From Gp6-AA40 sp050742535 (GTDB taxonomy: Bacteria; Acidobacteriota; Vicinamibacteria; Vicinamibacterales; UBA2999), in the NCBI GenBank assembly GCA_050742535.1, contig JBOGIQ010000054.1, forward strand, positions 1-23,239: a DNA stretch of 23,239 nt. The letters run 5' to 3'. Both the position numbers and the translations under genes were made by a program. The notes beneath the pieces are model-generated. The model was given only the letters and a program-made list of their open reading frames with translations, made no database searches and was not told where the DNA came from. Numbering within the stretch: position 1 is the first letter of the stretch; each line of letters opens with the position of its first letter. This document shows positions 1 to 6,939 of this stretch, in pieces.

Positions 1-171
1 CGCCGCTTTGGCCTCTTCGAGGTTCGCACCCACCGATGTCGCAGAGCGGAGTAGCTGATCGACGGTCGAGCGCAGCTTGTATTCAGTGTCGAGGCTGACC
101 ACGAGCGATGAGACTGCGCACGCGAACCTGAAGGTCCGGTCCCGAATGTCTTGCGAAAGATCGGCAGTCAT
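1..171 (-). CDS. Four-helix-bundle protein (S23/IVP family), N-terminal part, cut by window edge
   Basis: The reverse strand reads 57 codons from an ATG at 169-171 to the window edge without a stop. The start MTADLSQDIRDRTFRFACAV and the later segment RSATSVGANLEEAKAA are the helix 1 and helix 2 signatures of the small four-helix-bundle family first known from proteins encoded in 23S rRNA intervening sequences. Members are usually about 115-125 residues, so roughly half the gene is visible. Their role is poorly defined; some relatives act as accessory proteins of diversity-generating retroelements, but nothing visible here supports that. No clear Shine-Dalgarno precedes the ATG. A heptamer tract lies about 110 bp upstream, at 281-308. 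Family call is from memory of the motif. Confidence 0.75.
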   Translation of the reverse strand, partial: MTADLSQDIRDRTFRFACAVSSLVVSLDTEYKLRSTVDQLLRSATSVGANLEEAKAA

Positions 172-280
172 GCCGCGGTGGACTGCACAGACGGGACCAC
201 CAGCAGAACGCGCGAATTTCCAAAGGAAACGTGTAGGGGGGACGCCGCTAGTACGAAGAATCTGCGCTTCTAGATCACGG

Positions 281-308
281 TTTGCATTTCGAATTTTGCA
301 TTTTGCAT
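281..308. repeat. Heptamer tract A (TTTGCAT-like, four units)
   Basis: Four consecutive 7-bp units are visible: TTTGCAT, TTCGAAT, TTTGCAT and TTTGCAT, followed by a partial unit that runs into the stop codon of the MATE gene at 313-315. The tract is far more AT-rich than its surroundings. It lies between the 3' end of the MATE gene and the 5' end of the left-edge four-helix-bundle gene. The remaining bases between 172 and 280 show no gene or recognisable site. Confidence 0.75.
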
Positions 309-312
309 TTCG

Positions 313-1704
313 TCATGGCCGCGCAGGCTCGATGTCAACCGCGATGTTTCGCCATTTACCCTGACGGAATCGCATGACGCTCAGCGCCGCGCGCGTGAAA
401 TGACCGACGACGATGGCCAGCCAGATGTCGTTCGGCTGCAGGCCGCGCGCGGCCTGAAAAATCGAGCACAGTCCGAGCGGAACGACCACCTGCGAGATCA
501 CGGAAATGAAGAGCGGGCTGCGCGTATCACCGGTGCCCTGCAGTCCGCCGGTATAGCTCAACGCCACGGTGATGAACAGTCCCGACACGCTGAGGAATCC
601 CAGCAGCGAGCGGCCAATGGCGAGAACGGTGGGATCCGTCATGCCGAACACGGCAAGCAGGTACTGCGGCACGATCACGAACAGGACCCCGATGACGGCC
701 GCCACGCACAGCCCGACCTTCGCGGCGACGCGCACGCCGTCGACGGCGCGTTCCGGGTTACCCGCGCCCAGGTTCTGGCCGGCGATCGTCGCCGACGCGC
801 CCATCAATCCGACCGATGTCCAGGTAATCAGCGAGAAGAGCTCCGTATAGCCGACGGCATACGCGGCCTGGGCAGCGGCGCTCTGCTCGAGCGATCCGAT
901 GAAGCGCAGCATCAGCACGCCGCCGACGTTCATGGCGATGCCCTGCACTCCGGTGGGCAGGCCGAACTTGAAGAGCGACCGGATGATCGTGAAGTCCGGC
1001 TTCAGGCTCATCCCGGGCTCGAAGTGGATCACCGAGTGCGGCCGTGTGATGCGCCAGATGCCGTAGACCGCAACGATCGTGCTGCTGGCAATCGTGCCGA
1101 GCGCGGCGCCGAGCGTGCCGAACGCGGGAATCAGCATCACGTTGAACACGACGGTCAACACCGTCATCGTGACGCCCAGCCGCAACGGCGTCTGCGGGTC
1201 GCCGGCGGCGCGAAACGCGCCGCTCAGCATGAAGAACATCATCATCCCGAACATGCCGAGGAACATCGCGCGCAGGAACGGGAGCGCGTCGGCGCGCACC
1301 TCGGGCGCGGCGTTGACGAGCGTCAGCAGGAGCGGTGAAACGAAATAACCGATCGCGGCGAGCAGCACCGAGCATCCGGCGGCGGTGAGGAAGGCCTGAT
1401 AGACCGTCCGGTTGACCTTGTCCGGCTGATTGGCGCCGGCAAACCGCGCCACGAGCACGGCCATGCCGGTGAAGACCGAGCTGATGAAGACGATGACGAC
1501 GAGGATGATCTGCCAGCTGACACCGATGGCCGCGTTGGCGGTGTAGCCAACAAAATGCCCCACCATCGCATGGTCGATGATGCCCTGCAGCCCGGCAATG
1601 ACGTTCTGCAGCATCGTCGGCCACGCCAGCTTCCAGACGGCAGGACCGATTGGACCTTCGATGATTGATCGATCGAATCTTCTGGGTTGATTAGCGCCAG
1701 CCAC
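313..1704 (-). CDS. MATE family efflux transporter
   Basis: This 463-residue protein is of normal length for a MATE (multidrug and toxic compound extrusion) antiporter of the inner membrane, which exports organic cations or drugs in exchange for Na+ or H+. The N-terminal stretch IGPAVWKLAWPTMLQNVIAG, followed by GLQGIIDHAMVGHFVG, is the first transmembrane helix region of MatE domain 1. A second half begins around residue 240 (FKFGLPTGVQGIAMNVGG), giving the usual two six-helix bundles. The hydrophobic pattern fits about 12 helices. The longest frame begins at a GTG (1702-1704) without an obvious ribosome-binding site, so the exact start is uncertain. It appears monocistronic. Its 3' end touches heptamer tract A. 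Substrate cannot be predicted. Confidence 0.9.
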   Translation of the reverse strand: MAGANQPRRFDRSIIEGPIGPAVWKLAWPTMLQNVIAGLQGIIDHAMVGHFVGYTANAAIGVSWQIILVVIVFISSVFTGMAVLVARFAGANQPDKVNRTVYQAFLTAAGCSVLLAAIGYFVSPLLLTLVNAAPEVRADALPFLRAMFLGMFGMMMFFMLSGAFRAAGDPQTPLRLGVTMTVLTVVFNVMLIPAFGTLGAALGTIASSTIVAVYGIWRITRPHSVIHFEPGMSLKPDFTIIRSLFKFGLPTGVQGIAMNVGGVLMLRFIGSLEQSAAAQAAYAVGYTELFSLITWTSVGLMGASATIAGQNLGAGNPERAVDGVRVAAKVGLCVAAVIGVLFVIVPQYLLAVFGMTDPTVLAIGRSLLGFLSVSGLFITVALSYTGGLQGTGDTRSPLFISVISQVVVPLGLCSIFQAARGLQPNDIWLAIVVGHFTRAALSVMRFRQGKWRNIAVDIEPARP

Positions 1705-1744
1705 GCAAACGCGCAGTGTACTACGGCGAAATCGCCATTGGCGT

Positions 1745-2089
1745 TTACTGATCTGTGATTAGTGAATTGTTGGTGATCCGCACGAGCTCATCGGCCTCCT
1801 TCCAGAGCGGGTCTGTTTCCGCGGGTGCACTGATCTCCGCCTCGGTGAGAATCTCCAATCAGAGGGCGGGCTCGTCCGCTTCTTCGATCGCATTACCCAG
1901 CTTGTAGATGAAGTCGGCCCCCGATCGGGCACGACATACCGCCCGGTATGCCGCGGCCACTGAAGTCGAGGAATCGGTCAATTGTGCGGCGATGCGGCTG
2001 TTGACCCGATCATGAGGGAGCCGCTTCGCGAACCGAATCGTGTCAACGGCGAATTTCTTGGTGCGTCTTCTGAGTTCCGCAGCATCCAT
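1745..2089 (-). pseudogene. Four-helix-bundle protein (S23/IVP family), interrupted by in-frame TGA
   Basis: Read from ATG 2087-2089 (MDAAELRRRTKKFAVDTIRF), the frame shows the four-helix-bundle signature: helix 1 with FAKRLPHDRV, then QLTDSSTSVAAAYRAVCRAR, then KLGNAIEEADEPAL. A TGA at 1859-1861 follows. The same frame continues past it with LEILTEAEISAPAETDPLWK and KEADELVRITNN to a TAA at 1745-1747. In this family a tryptophan is normal where the TGA sits, so TGG to TGA is the simplest reading. Total length would be about 114 residues, normal for the family. An ATG at 2117-2119 would add ten residues that do not look like the family. Heptamer tracts bound both ends, and the last codons lie inside the left one. 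A sequencing error cannot be excluded. Confidence 0.75.
1749..1769. repeat. Heptamer tract B (GAT-phased, 3' flank of the four-helix-bundle pseudogene)
   Basis: Three consecutive 7-bp units on the + strand, TGATCTG, TGATTAG and TGAATTG, followed by a degenerate TTGGTGA. They cover the last codons of the pseudogene. Read on the + strand toward the gene, the units carry GAT spaced every seven bases, which mirrors tract C on the other side. Confidence 0.6.
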
Positions 2090-2153
2090 GACGGGGCGCT
2101 GAAGCACGAGACGGTCCAATCACGCCATCGCCAGAAAATCCAGCACATCAGCT

Positions 2154-2181
2154 CCCAATCACCAATCAAAGATCGCAAATC
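2154..2181. repeat. Heptamer tract C (GAT-phased, 5' flank of the four-helix-bundle pseudogene)
   Basis: Four 7-bp units end in ATC on the + strand: CCCAATC, ACCAATC, AAAGATC and GCAAATC. On the minus strand, reading toward the pseudogene, they read GATTTGC, GATCTTT, GATTGGT and GATTGGG. Looser units continue toward the gene start. Tract C is thus in inverted orientation relative to tract B. Confidence 0.65.
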
Positions 2182-2189
2182 CTGCAATG

Positions 2190-2302
2190 TCAGACGTCCA
2201 GCTCCCGGGCTTCTTCGGCGAGATCCATCATGAAACCGAAGCGGGCGGAGGCGTCCTTGCCCATCAGTCCGTTGACGACAGCCTCAATTGAAAGAGTCTT
2301 GG
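2190..2302 (-). pseudogene. Remnant of a type II topoisomerase B subunit (parE/gyrB) 3' end
   Basis: The minus-strand frame ending in TGA at 2190-2192 encodes VVNGLMGKDASARFGFMMDL followed by AEEARELDV. This is nearly the C-terminus of the complete parE copy in this window (VINELMGKDASARFRFIMDR then AEEAQELDV, ending at 7774). Similarity covers only about the last 35-40 codons and fades near 2300, so it is a 3' fragment without ATPase or TOPRIM domains. By eye, nucleotide identity to the parE end is roughly three quarters, so it is either an old duplication or the tail of a second, lost topoisomerase gene. It lies head-on against the methyltransferase pseudogene, which suggests a rearrangement junction near 2300-2335. 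Confidence 0.7.
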
Positions 2303-3186
2303 AGATCTGAAACGCTGATACCATCACAGCACGTGACGGCGCTGAGCACACGGACACGGGGACCATTATGGAAGCGTGCAGCGAAGTACGTCCGCTCTTT
2401 CGCATATCGCGGCCTGACAGCTCTCGATCGTCTGGCACCGTGGCGGGATGACGCGCTCTTGCCCCGGGCCATCTCCGCATCTATTACTACCGCGCTTGGA
2501 AGCCTGATGCCTTCGCGCGTGCATGTCGGGGTGCCCGCAATGAACTTGATCTTGCCGGTCTGCGGCCCGACCATCGCGTTTTAGACATTGGTTCAGGCAT
2601 TGGCAACCTTGCTGTCGGGCTGATTGGATATCTCAAGGGTACTTATGACGGCATCGAGGTCCACAGAGAGGCAGTCGCGTGGTGCCGGCGGGCAATCACA
2701 CCGCTTCATCCCACATTCCGCTTTCACCATGTTGATTTGGCTAGTGGTGCGTATAACCCTGACGGGCACGTCCCCGCGGCGGCATACCGCTTCCCCTTTC
2801 CCGATCACGCCTTCGACGTGATCTTTCTCGGATCGGTGTACACCCACCTTCTGCCCGACGCTGCTTCGCATTACGTGCACGAGGTTGCGCGGCTACTGGC
2901 ACCAGGTGGCTTCTGTGTGGCGAGCTACTTTCTTCTTGACGACGAGCGACGAAAATCGATCGACGCGGGTCGCAGCTTTATTCCCTTTCCCGTTGAACAT
3001 TCTTCAGGAGTGTGCAGACTCCATAGGGCCAACTCACCAGAAGCCGCCGTCGCTTTTGATGAAACGTTCATTCGACGTTTGCATGACGACTCCGACCTTC
3101 GGATACGTGACATTCGACGAGGCTTGTGGTGGCGCGGTGTTTCTCACGACCAGGACGTAGTCGTCGCCGTTCATGCCAACCAATAG
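2288..3186 (+). pseudogene. Class I SAM-dependent methyltransferase, frameshifted
   Basis: Two adjacent frames together encode one Rossmann-fold methyltransferase of about 290 residues. The N-terminal part (LWKRAAKYVRSFAYRGLTAL to WRDDALLP) is in one frame to about 2464. The rest continues in the next frame with GHLRIYYYRAWKPDAF, the SAM-binding motif I VLDIGSGIGNLAVGL, the acidic motif II region YDGIEVH, motif IV-like FDVIFLGSVYTHLLPD and LLAPGGFCVASYF, to a TAG at 3184-3186. Adding one C to the CCCC run at 2462-2465 restores a continuous LLPPGHLRIYYY. The start is uncertain: ATG 2288 or GTG 2333 are possible, and the ATG overlaps the topoisomerase remnant. The substrate is unknown. It is either a recent frameshift mutation or a homopolymer error; if an error, the gene is intact. 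Confidence 0.75.
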
Positions 3187-3254
3187 GTAAGCGTTCGACT
3201 TACCCCATCTCGAGCGTCGTCTCATTCTGACCAATCCTCGGCAGAGGAGGATTG
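3186..3254. other. Two hairpins behind the methyltransferase reading frame
   Basis: GGTAAG at 3186-3191 pairs with CTTACC at 3199-3204 around a 7-nt loop, starting at the last base of the stop codon. CAATCCTC at 3232-3239 pairs with GAGGATTG at 3247-3254 around a 7-nt loop. Neither is followed by a clear T-tract on the + strand, so a terminator role is possible but not shown. Confidence 0.35.
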
Positions 3255-3402
3255 CGATGATGAAGAGGCAACCGCACCGATGCAGCAGCTTCGTCGTTAG
3301 TTTGACGTGCGAACGGACAATCCCGCGCGGGTACGCGGCAGACGTGCCATTCCGACCCGGACGTCCGATACTGGTGCCGACAGTGCCGCCGCGGTGGGCG
3401 AC

Positions 3403-3615
3403 TCACCGCCGAGTTGTCCGCCTCTCTGACTTCAACCCCGGCGCGATCGAAGCGTTTGCAACGAGAAGCAGGAACTCCGCAAACGGTCGTTCGGTCGCTG
3501 CGACTAAATACGCCGGGACAGTATCCGGCTGCCTCGTGGCTGACACCCCCACGAGAGCGGCGACAACAACGACGCACCGGATCAGACGGGCTCTAAAACG
3601 GCGAGGGGGGCTCAT
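3403..3615 (-). pseudogene. Probable relic: N-terminus of a secreted protein
   Basis: A 70-codon frame starts at ATG 3613-3615 with a signal-peptide-like beginning: a basic MSPPRRFRARLIR, then the hydrophobic CVVVVAALVGVSA. It continues with ERPFAEFLLLVANASIAPGL, then ends early. The latter stretch faintly resembles a short secretin/TonB-like (STN) segment found in exported acidobacterial proteins, but this is a weak impression. The frames after the stop do not form a convincing domain. It lies 47 bp downstream of the VWFA gene on the same strand. No good ribosome-binding site is visible. It could equally be a chance open frame. The rest of 3255-3660 shows no other supportable gene on either strand. 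Confidence 0.3.
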
Positions 3616-3662
3616 CTGCCAGGCCTACTAGAGTGTCCACTATCGCCTTCCGACGGGCCGGC

Positions 3663-5648
3663 TCAGCGCACCTGGATTGGAATGGCCCGGGTCTCGCGCG
3701 GCCGATCGGCTGCGTTCGCGGTCGCATCGACGTGCACGGCGTACGCGCCTGCCGCGATGCCGTTCAGCGGGATTTCGAACAGGAATCCGTACCCACCCTG
3801 CCGGCGATTGAGCAGAGTGGACGACCGCTCGTCCGCGACAGTGCGGACTACTTCGCCCGTGAGCGTTCGCAACTCCGCGCGCACCGTGACGGTGTGCGGG
3901 TTCGCATCGGTGATGTTGTCGTACACCTCGGTATAGACAGCGACGCGATCGGCGGCGGTGAACTCACGCGTCGCTGTCATTGGTCCGGGGAGAGCCTCGG
4001 TCAGCACATTCTTTCCAGTCGCAACGCCCTGGGCCGATGTTTCAACCGAAGTCAGAGAGACTCCACTCAGGACGAGGGCGCGTTTCGTGAACTCGGGCAC
4101 CTCGAGGTCGTACAAGACGCTTCCGAATCGCCGGCCGATCTGCGCAACACCGAAGCGAATCTGATAGTTGCCGGGCCGAAGTCCAGGTGGTTCAAGCAGG
4201 ATCCTGACACCTGTTTTGCGCGCCTTCTCGTAGCTGTCGGGTTTGAGCGCCAGGTCCATGCGGTACGTAACCGGCGGTAATGCGCCTGTCGCCGCGCTGA
4301 CGATGTAGCCGACTTCCAGTTGCGCTGTGAAGGTGTCGCCTTTCCTGTCGAACTCGAGCGCGCTGCCGTCTATTTCAACCGTAGCAGCGATGGCCGCCTC
4401 CTCTCCCTGGCCGCGATATGGTGCGGCTACGACTCGCATCGGCAGGCCGGAGACTGCCAGCGGATGGCTCAGCGCATCGGCGACGCCGGGCTTCCTTGGG
4501 ACCTCCGCGACTCGCTCTGTCGGAGCGAGATAGCCGCTGATCGTGTGTACTCGCAGACCCGGACGCCTGACGCGCACGTCGAGCCGCCGGAACCTGCCGT
4601 CCGCCCTGTCCTGCGTCGAGTAGTAGCCCAGACTGTAGTAGGTGCTGTTCTCACGAACCAGCCGCGCGAACGCGCCCTCGACATCGTTGGAGGACACGAG
4701 AGCAAAGCCGCCAGTGACATCGCCGAGCGACCGTAGGTTAGTGCGCCTGGACATCTCGAGCTGGCGACGTCGGCGTTCCATTTCAACGCTCGGACCACCC
4801 GCAAACTCGCCACTCACGGTATCCGCGAGACTCAGCCGATTGGGATCAATCGGATATATCGCCACGTTGGCCCGAAGGGCCGCCCGCGCCACCTCGCGGC
4901 CGATATCCGGACAGGCCAGCGCCGCCGCCGACGACGGCGTCTCGATAGCGTTCTGGAAATCGCATCCAACATCTTCGGTCAGCAACAGCATCGCCTTGCG
5001 GCGCGAGGGGATGCGCGCGAGGAACTCCACCAGGTCTCGGAGCGCATATAGGCGATCCCGCGACGGTCTGCTAAACCCTACAGCGAGAGGCCCGCTTATG
5101 CCGGTAATCGGCGGCGCCTCAGCGGGCCATCCAGAGACGAGGTCAATCGCGCGCAGCAGGAGCCGCCGGTTCGACGTGAACTCCTGGGTGTCGATTCGAC
5201 GCCCTTTGCCAATCAGAACGACTGTCGCAACATCGCTCCCGCCCATGTGCCGCTCGACGAACTGCCGAAGAAAGACACGTGTACGGAGCCCGTTCTCGGG
5301 TCGCAGCTCGTCTACGGCGATGACATATAGACGCCCTTCGCGCGGCTCGTTGCTTTGCACATCGGCCTCAACCGATGCGGCGGAGGAGGAACCTTCGCGT
5401 GGCGCTTCGATCGGGATGTTGAAGGGCAGGAAGTACGCGATCGATTGAGACCTTCCATCTTCCCGGACCTCAAAGTCGTCCACGGTGAGTCCGCTCACCG
5501 GATTACCTTGCGAATCCGTTACGTAGGCGTCGACTTGGACGAGGTCTACGGTGGATCGGAACACCGGTAGTGTGTTCCGATCCTGCTGGCCCAGCATCGG
5601 TGCGACCAACGCTAAGAGAATCGCGGTGCCCGAAGCAAACCGCTTCAT
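3663..5648 (-). CDS. VWFA-related acidobacterial domain protein, exported
   Basis: This 661-residue protein begins with a signal peptide (MKRFASGTAILLALVAPMLG, likely cleaved near residue 20). An Ig-like beta segment follows (residues 30-70: VFRSTVDLVQVDAYVTDSQG with VSGLTVDDFEVREDG), which is the standard opening of the VWFA-related domain family expanded in Acidobacteria. The von Willebrand A-like fold runs from about residue 105 (LYVIAVDELRPENG) to about 370 and contains SRRKAMLLLTEDVG. The metal-site motif is not the classical DxSxS; D113 is the only early acidic residue in place. The C-terminal third is beta-rich and unrecognised. Role: probably extracytoplasmic binding, partner unknown. 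It follows the DsbA-like gene by 37 bp on the same strand, so co-transcription is likely. Confidence 0.85.
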   Translation of the reverse strand: MKRFASGTAILLALVAPMLGQQDRNTLPVFRSTVDLVQVDAYVTDSQGNPVSGLTVDDFEVREDGRSQSIAYFLPFNIPIEAPREGSSSAASVEADVQSNEPREGRLYVIAVDELRPENGLRTRVFLRQFVERHMGGSDVATVVLIGKGRRIDTQEFTSNRRLLLRAIDLVSGWPAEAPPITGISGPLAVGFSRPSRDRLYALRDLVEFLARIPSRRKAMLLLTEDVGCDFQNAIETPSSAAALACPDIGREVARAALRANVAIYPIDPNRLSLADTVSGEFAGGPSVEMERRRRQLEMSRRTNLRSLGDVTGGFALVSSNDVEGAFARLVRENSTYYSLGYYSTQDRADGRFRRLDVRVRRPGLRVHTISGYLAPTERVAEVPRKPGVADALSHPLAVSGLPMRVVAAPYRGQGEEAAIAATVEIDGSALEFDRKGDTFTAQLEVGYIVSAATGALPPVTYRMDLALKPDSYEKARKTGVRILLEPPGLRPGNYQIRFGVAQIGRRFGSVLYDLEVPEFTKRALVLSGVSLTSVETSAQGVATGKNVLTEALPGPMTATREFTAADRVAVYTEVYDNITDANPHTVTVRAELRTLTGEVVRTVADERSSTLLNRRQGGYGFLFEIPLNGIAAGAYAVHVDATANAADRPRETRAIPIQVR

Positions 5649-5685
5649 GGCTCGCCCATGTCGCCTAGTTTAGGCCCACCGGCGG

Positions 5686-6390
5686 TCATCCGTCTCCCAG
5701 GATTTCGTTCAGTTGTCTCTCGAACACTGCGTAGGGCTGCGCTCCGGAGATCCGCCGGAGTGCCTTCATCTGCCCATCCTTTGTAAGCTTGCCGATAAAA
5801 AACGTCGGCGTCGAATTCACCCCGAAGCGAGACGCTTCGGCCATGTCGCCTCTGATCTTCTCCGCCTTGGCACCGGACAAGCATCTCTCGAATGCCTGCA
5901 GGTCTAACTGCAGTTCGGGCGCTTCCTGCAACCAGATCCGCTTCGACAACTCGGCTTGCCTGGTAAACAGGCGATCGTGCATTTCCCAGTATTTCCCCTG
6001 CTCGCCGGAGCATTCAGCAGCTACAGCCGCCGGAATCGCGTCCGAGTGATTGCCGAGTGGATAGTTGTGAAACGCATACTGAACCCGGTTGGTAGCGACG
6101 AATGCCTTGTCGATCTGACCAAATGTTTCGTTCGCATACTTACCGCAGTACGGGCACTGATAATCCGAAAACTCCAGGAGGACGACCTCCGCATCCGGCG
6201 CCCCTTTTCGATTCGCCGCTGAGAGCGCCATTGACAGCCCTTTCGATTCGACATCCTCAACCGCCGCACGTGGTTCGCCGGCGCGTGGTGTTACGGGCGA
6301 GTACACGAGACGCCAGACCAGCGTCACGGCCGCAGCCGCCAGTGCGAGGTTGGTCGCGATTTCGACGGCAGACTTAAAACGCATCATCAT
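5686..6390 (-). CDS. Membrane-anchored DsbA-like thiol oxidoreductase (thioredoxin_4 type)
   Basis: The 234-residue protein has one N-terminal transmembrane segment (about residues 11-30, IATNLALAAAAVTLVWRLVY) and then a periplasmic thioredoxin fold of the DsbA/BdbD type. The active site is C79-P-Y-C82 within LLEFSDYQCPYCGKYAN. The cis-proline loop is STPTFFIGK near residue 193. Such proteins introduce or shuffle disulfides in exported proteins. Two further cysteines (AAEC, FERC) could form a structural pair. An AAGGTGA ribosome-binding site lies just upstream of the first of three consecutive ATG codons. The immediate upstream gene encodes a 16-cysteine secreted protein, so a dedicated substrate relation is plausible but inferred. 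Confidence 0.9.
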   Translation of the reverse strand: MMMRFKSAVEIATNLALAAAAVTLVWRLVYSPVTPRAGEPRAAVEDVESKGLSMALSAANRKGAPDAEVVLLEFSDYQCPYCGKYANETFGQIDKAFVATNRVQYAFHNYPLGNHSDAIPAAVAAECSGEQGKYWEMHDRLFTRQAELSKRIWLQEAPELQLDLQAFERCLSGAKAEKIRGDMAEASRFGVNSTPTFFIGKLTKDGQMKALRRISGAQPYAVFERQLNEILGDG

Positions 6391-6475
6391 TATTCACCTT
6401 CACACGATCGTGCGACCGGCTGGCCGGTGCAGCCAGTCGCACGAGATAATCCAGCGATGAAGTCGCCGGCTGCGA

Positions 6476-6817
6476 TTAGTACGAGCAGCAGCATTCCCCG
6501 TTCGTGTCGCAAATGGCAGGATGCCAGCCACACGCATACTCACACTCGTAATCCCAATCACAATCCCAACCCACGCAATAAGGACCTCCTTCACATGTGA
6601 AAGTGCATTCCCAATAGTCTTCTTCACAGGCGTCAAGGCAAGCCTCGAGCACAGGCGGGTCGCCTGAATGTTGCCCCCAGCAAGTGTCGTTACACGCCGA
6701 CCATAGTGGCGCACATTCGACGCAATTCGTGGCCTCGAGTGATGCTGTACTCCCGAACACCACGGCACCCCATAGAACCGCAACGAACATGACACGTCGT
6801 AAGAGTGACATGCGCAT
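6476..6817 (-). CDS. Small secreted cysteine-rich protein (16 Cys), function unknown
   Basis: From ATG 6815-6817 the gene encodes 113 residues. That start is chosen because GGAGGAG sits 7 nt before it; a longer frame to 6877 has no such site. Residues 1-25 form a signal peptide (MRMSLLRRVMFVAVLWGAVV). The remainder holds 16 cysteines at 32, 35, 42, 46, 60, 64, 71, 75, 81, 86, 92, 96, 103 and 109-111, including four CxxxC pairs (42/46, 60/64, 71/75, 92/96) and a terminal CCC. The mature part has no lysine or arginine, is acidic, and contains six tryptophans. I recognise no family. It lies 85 bp ahead of a DsbA-like oxidoreductase on the same strand, fitting a disulfide-rich extracytoplasmic protein. 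Confidence 0.8.
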   Translation of the reverse strand: MRMSLLRRVMFVAVLWGAVVFGSTASLEATNCVECAPLWSACNDTCWGQHSGDPPVLEACLDACEEDYWECTFTCEGGPYCVGWDCDWDYECEYACGWHPAICDTNGECCCSY

Positions 6818-6838
6818 TCTCTTGCTCCTCCGCGCCGC
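6811..6838 (-). promoter_or_regulatory. Ribosome-binding site deciding the start of the 16-Cys gene
   Basis: On the minus strand GGAGGAG precedes CAAGAGA and then ATG (6815-6817), with a second in-frame ATG two codons later. This is one of the strongest Shine-Dalgarno sequences in the window and argues for the short start over the upstream ATG at 6875-6877. Confidence 0.7.
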
Positions 6839-6890
6839 CATCGAATGTGCCGACGCGAGCGGATCGTAGGAGTCCACCGATACGGTGGCA

Positions 6891-6938
6891 AGGCAGATTC
6901 CTGCGGAAGATTCTGCGGAAATCTCTGTGGCGATTTCT
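6891..6938. repeat. Four degenerate 12-bp tandem units
   Basis: On the minus strand four consecutive 12-mers read AGAAATCGCCAC, AGAGATTTCCGC, AGAATCTTCCGC and AGGAATCTGCCT. They begin just after the stop codon of the response regulator (6940-6942) and end about 75 bp before the start of the 16-Cys gene, so they could be 3' relics of the former or part of the control region of the latter. Confidence 0.6.
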
Positions 6939-6939
6939 G

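Noticed and set aside
1859..1861. TGA recoding as tryptophan or selenocysteine
   Set aside because: Other genes in the window end in TGA (for example those ending at 313 and 15496), and no selenocysteine-type element is evident. Mutation or base error is simpler.
3257..3631. 124-codon + strand frame starting with MMKRQPHRCSS
   Set aside because: A purine-rich sequence precedes it, but the product is Arg/Thr-rich without domain or conserved pattern, and it overlaps the minus-strand relic; insufficient support.
6818..6877. Longer start for the 16-Cys protein
   Set aside because: It would put 20 polar residues ahead of the signal peptide and ignore the strong ribosome-binding site in front of the internal ATG.
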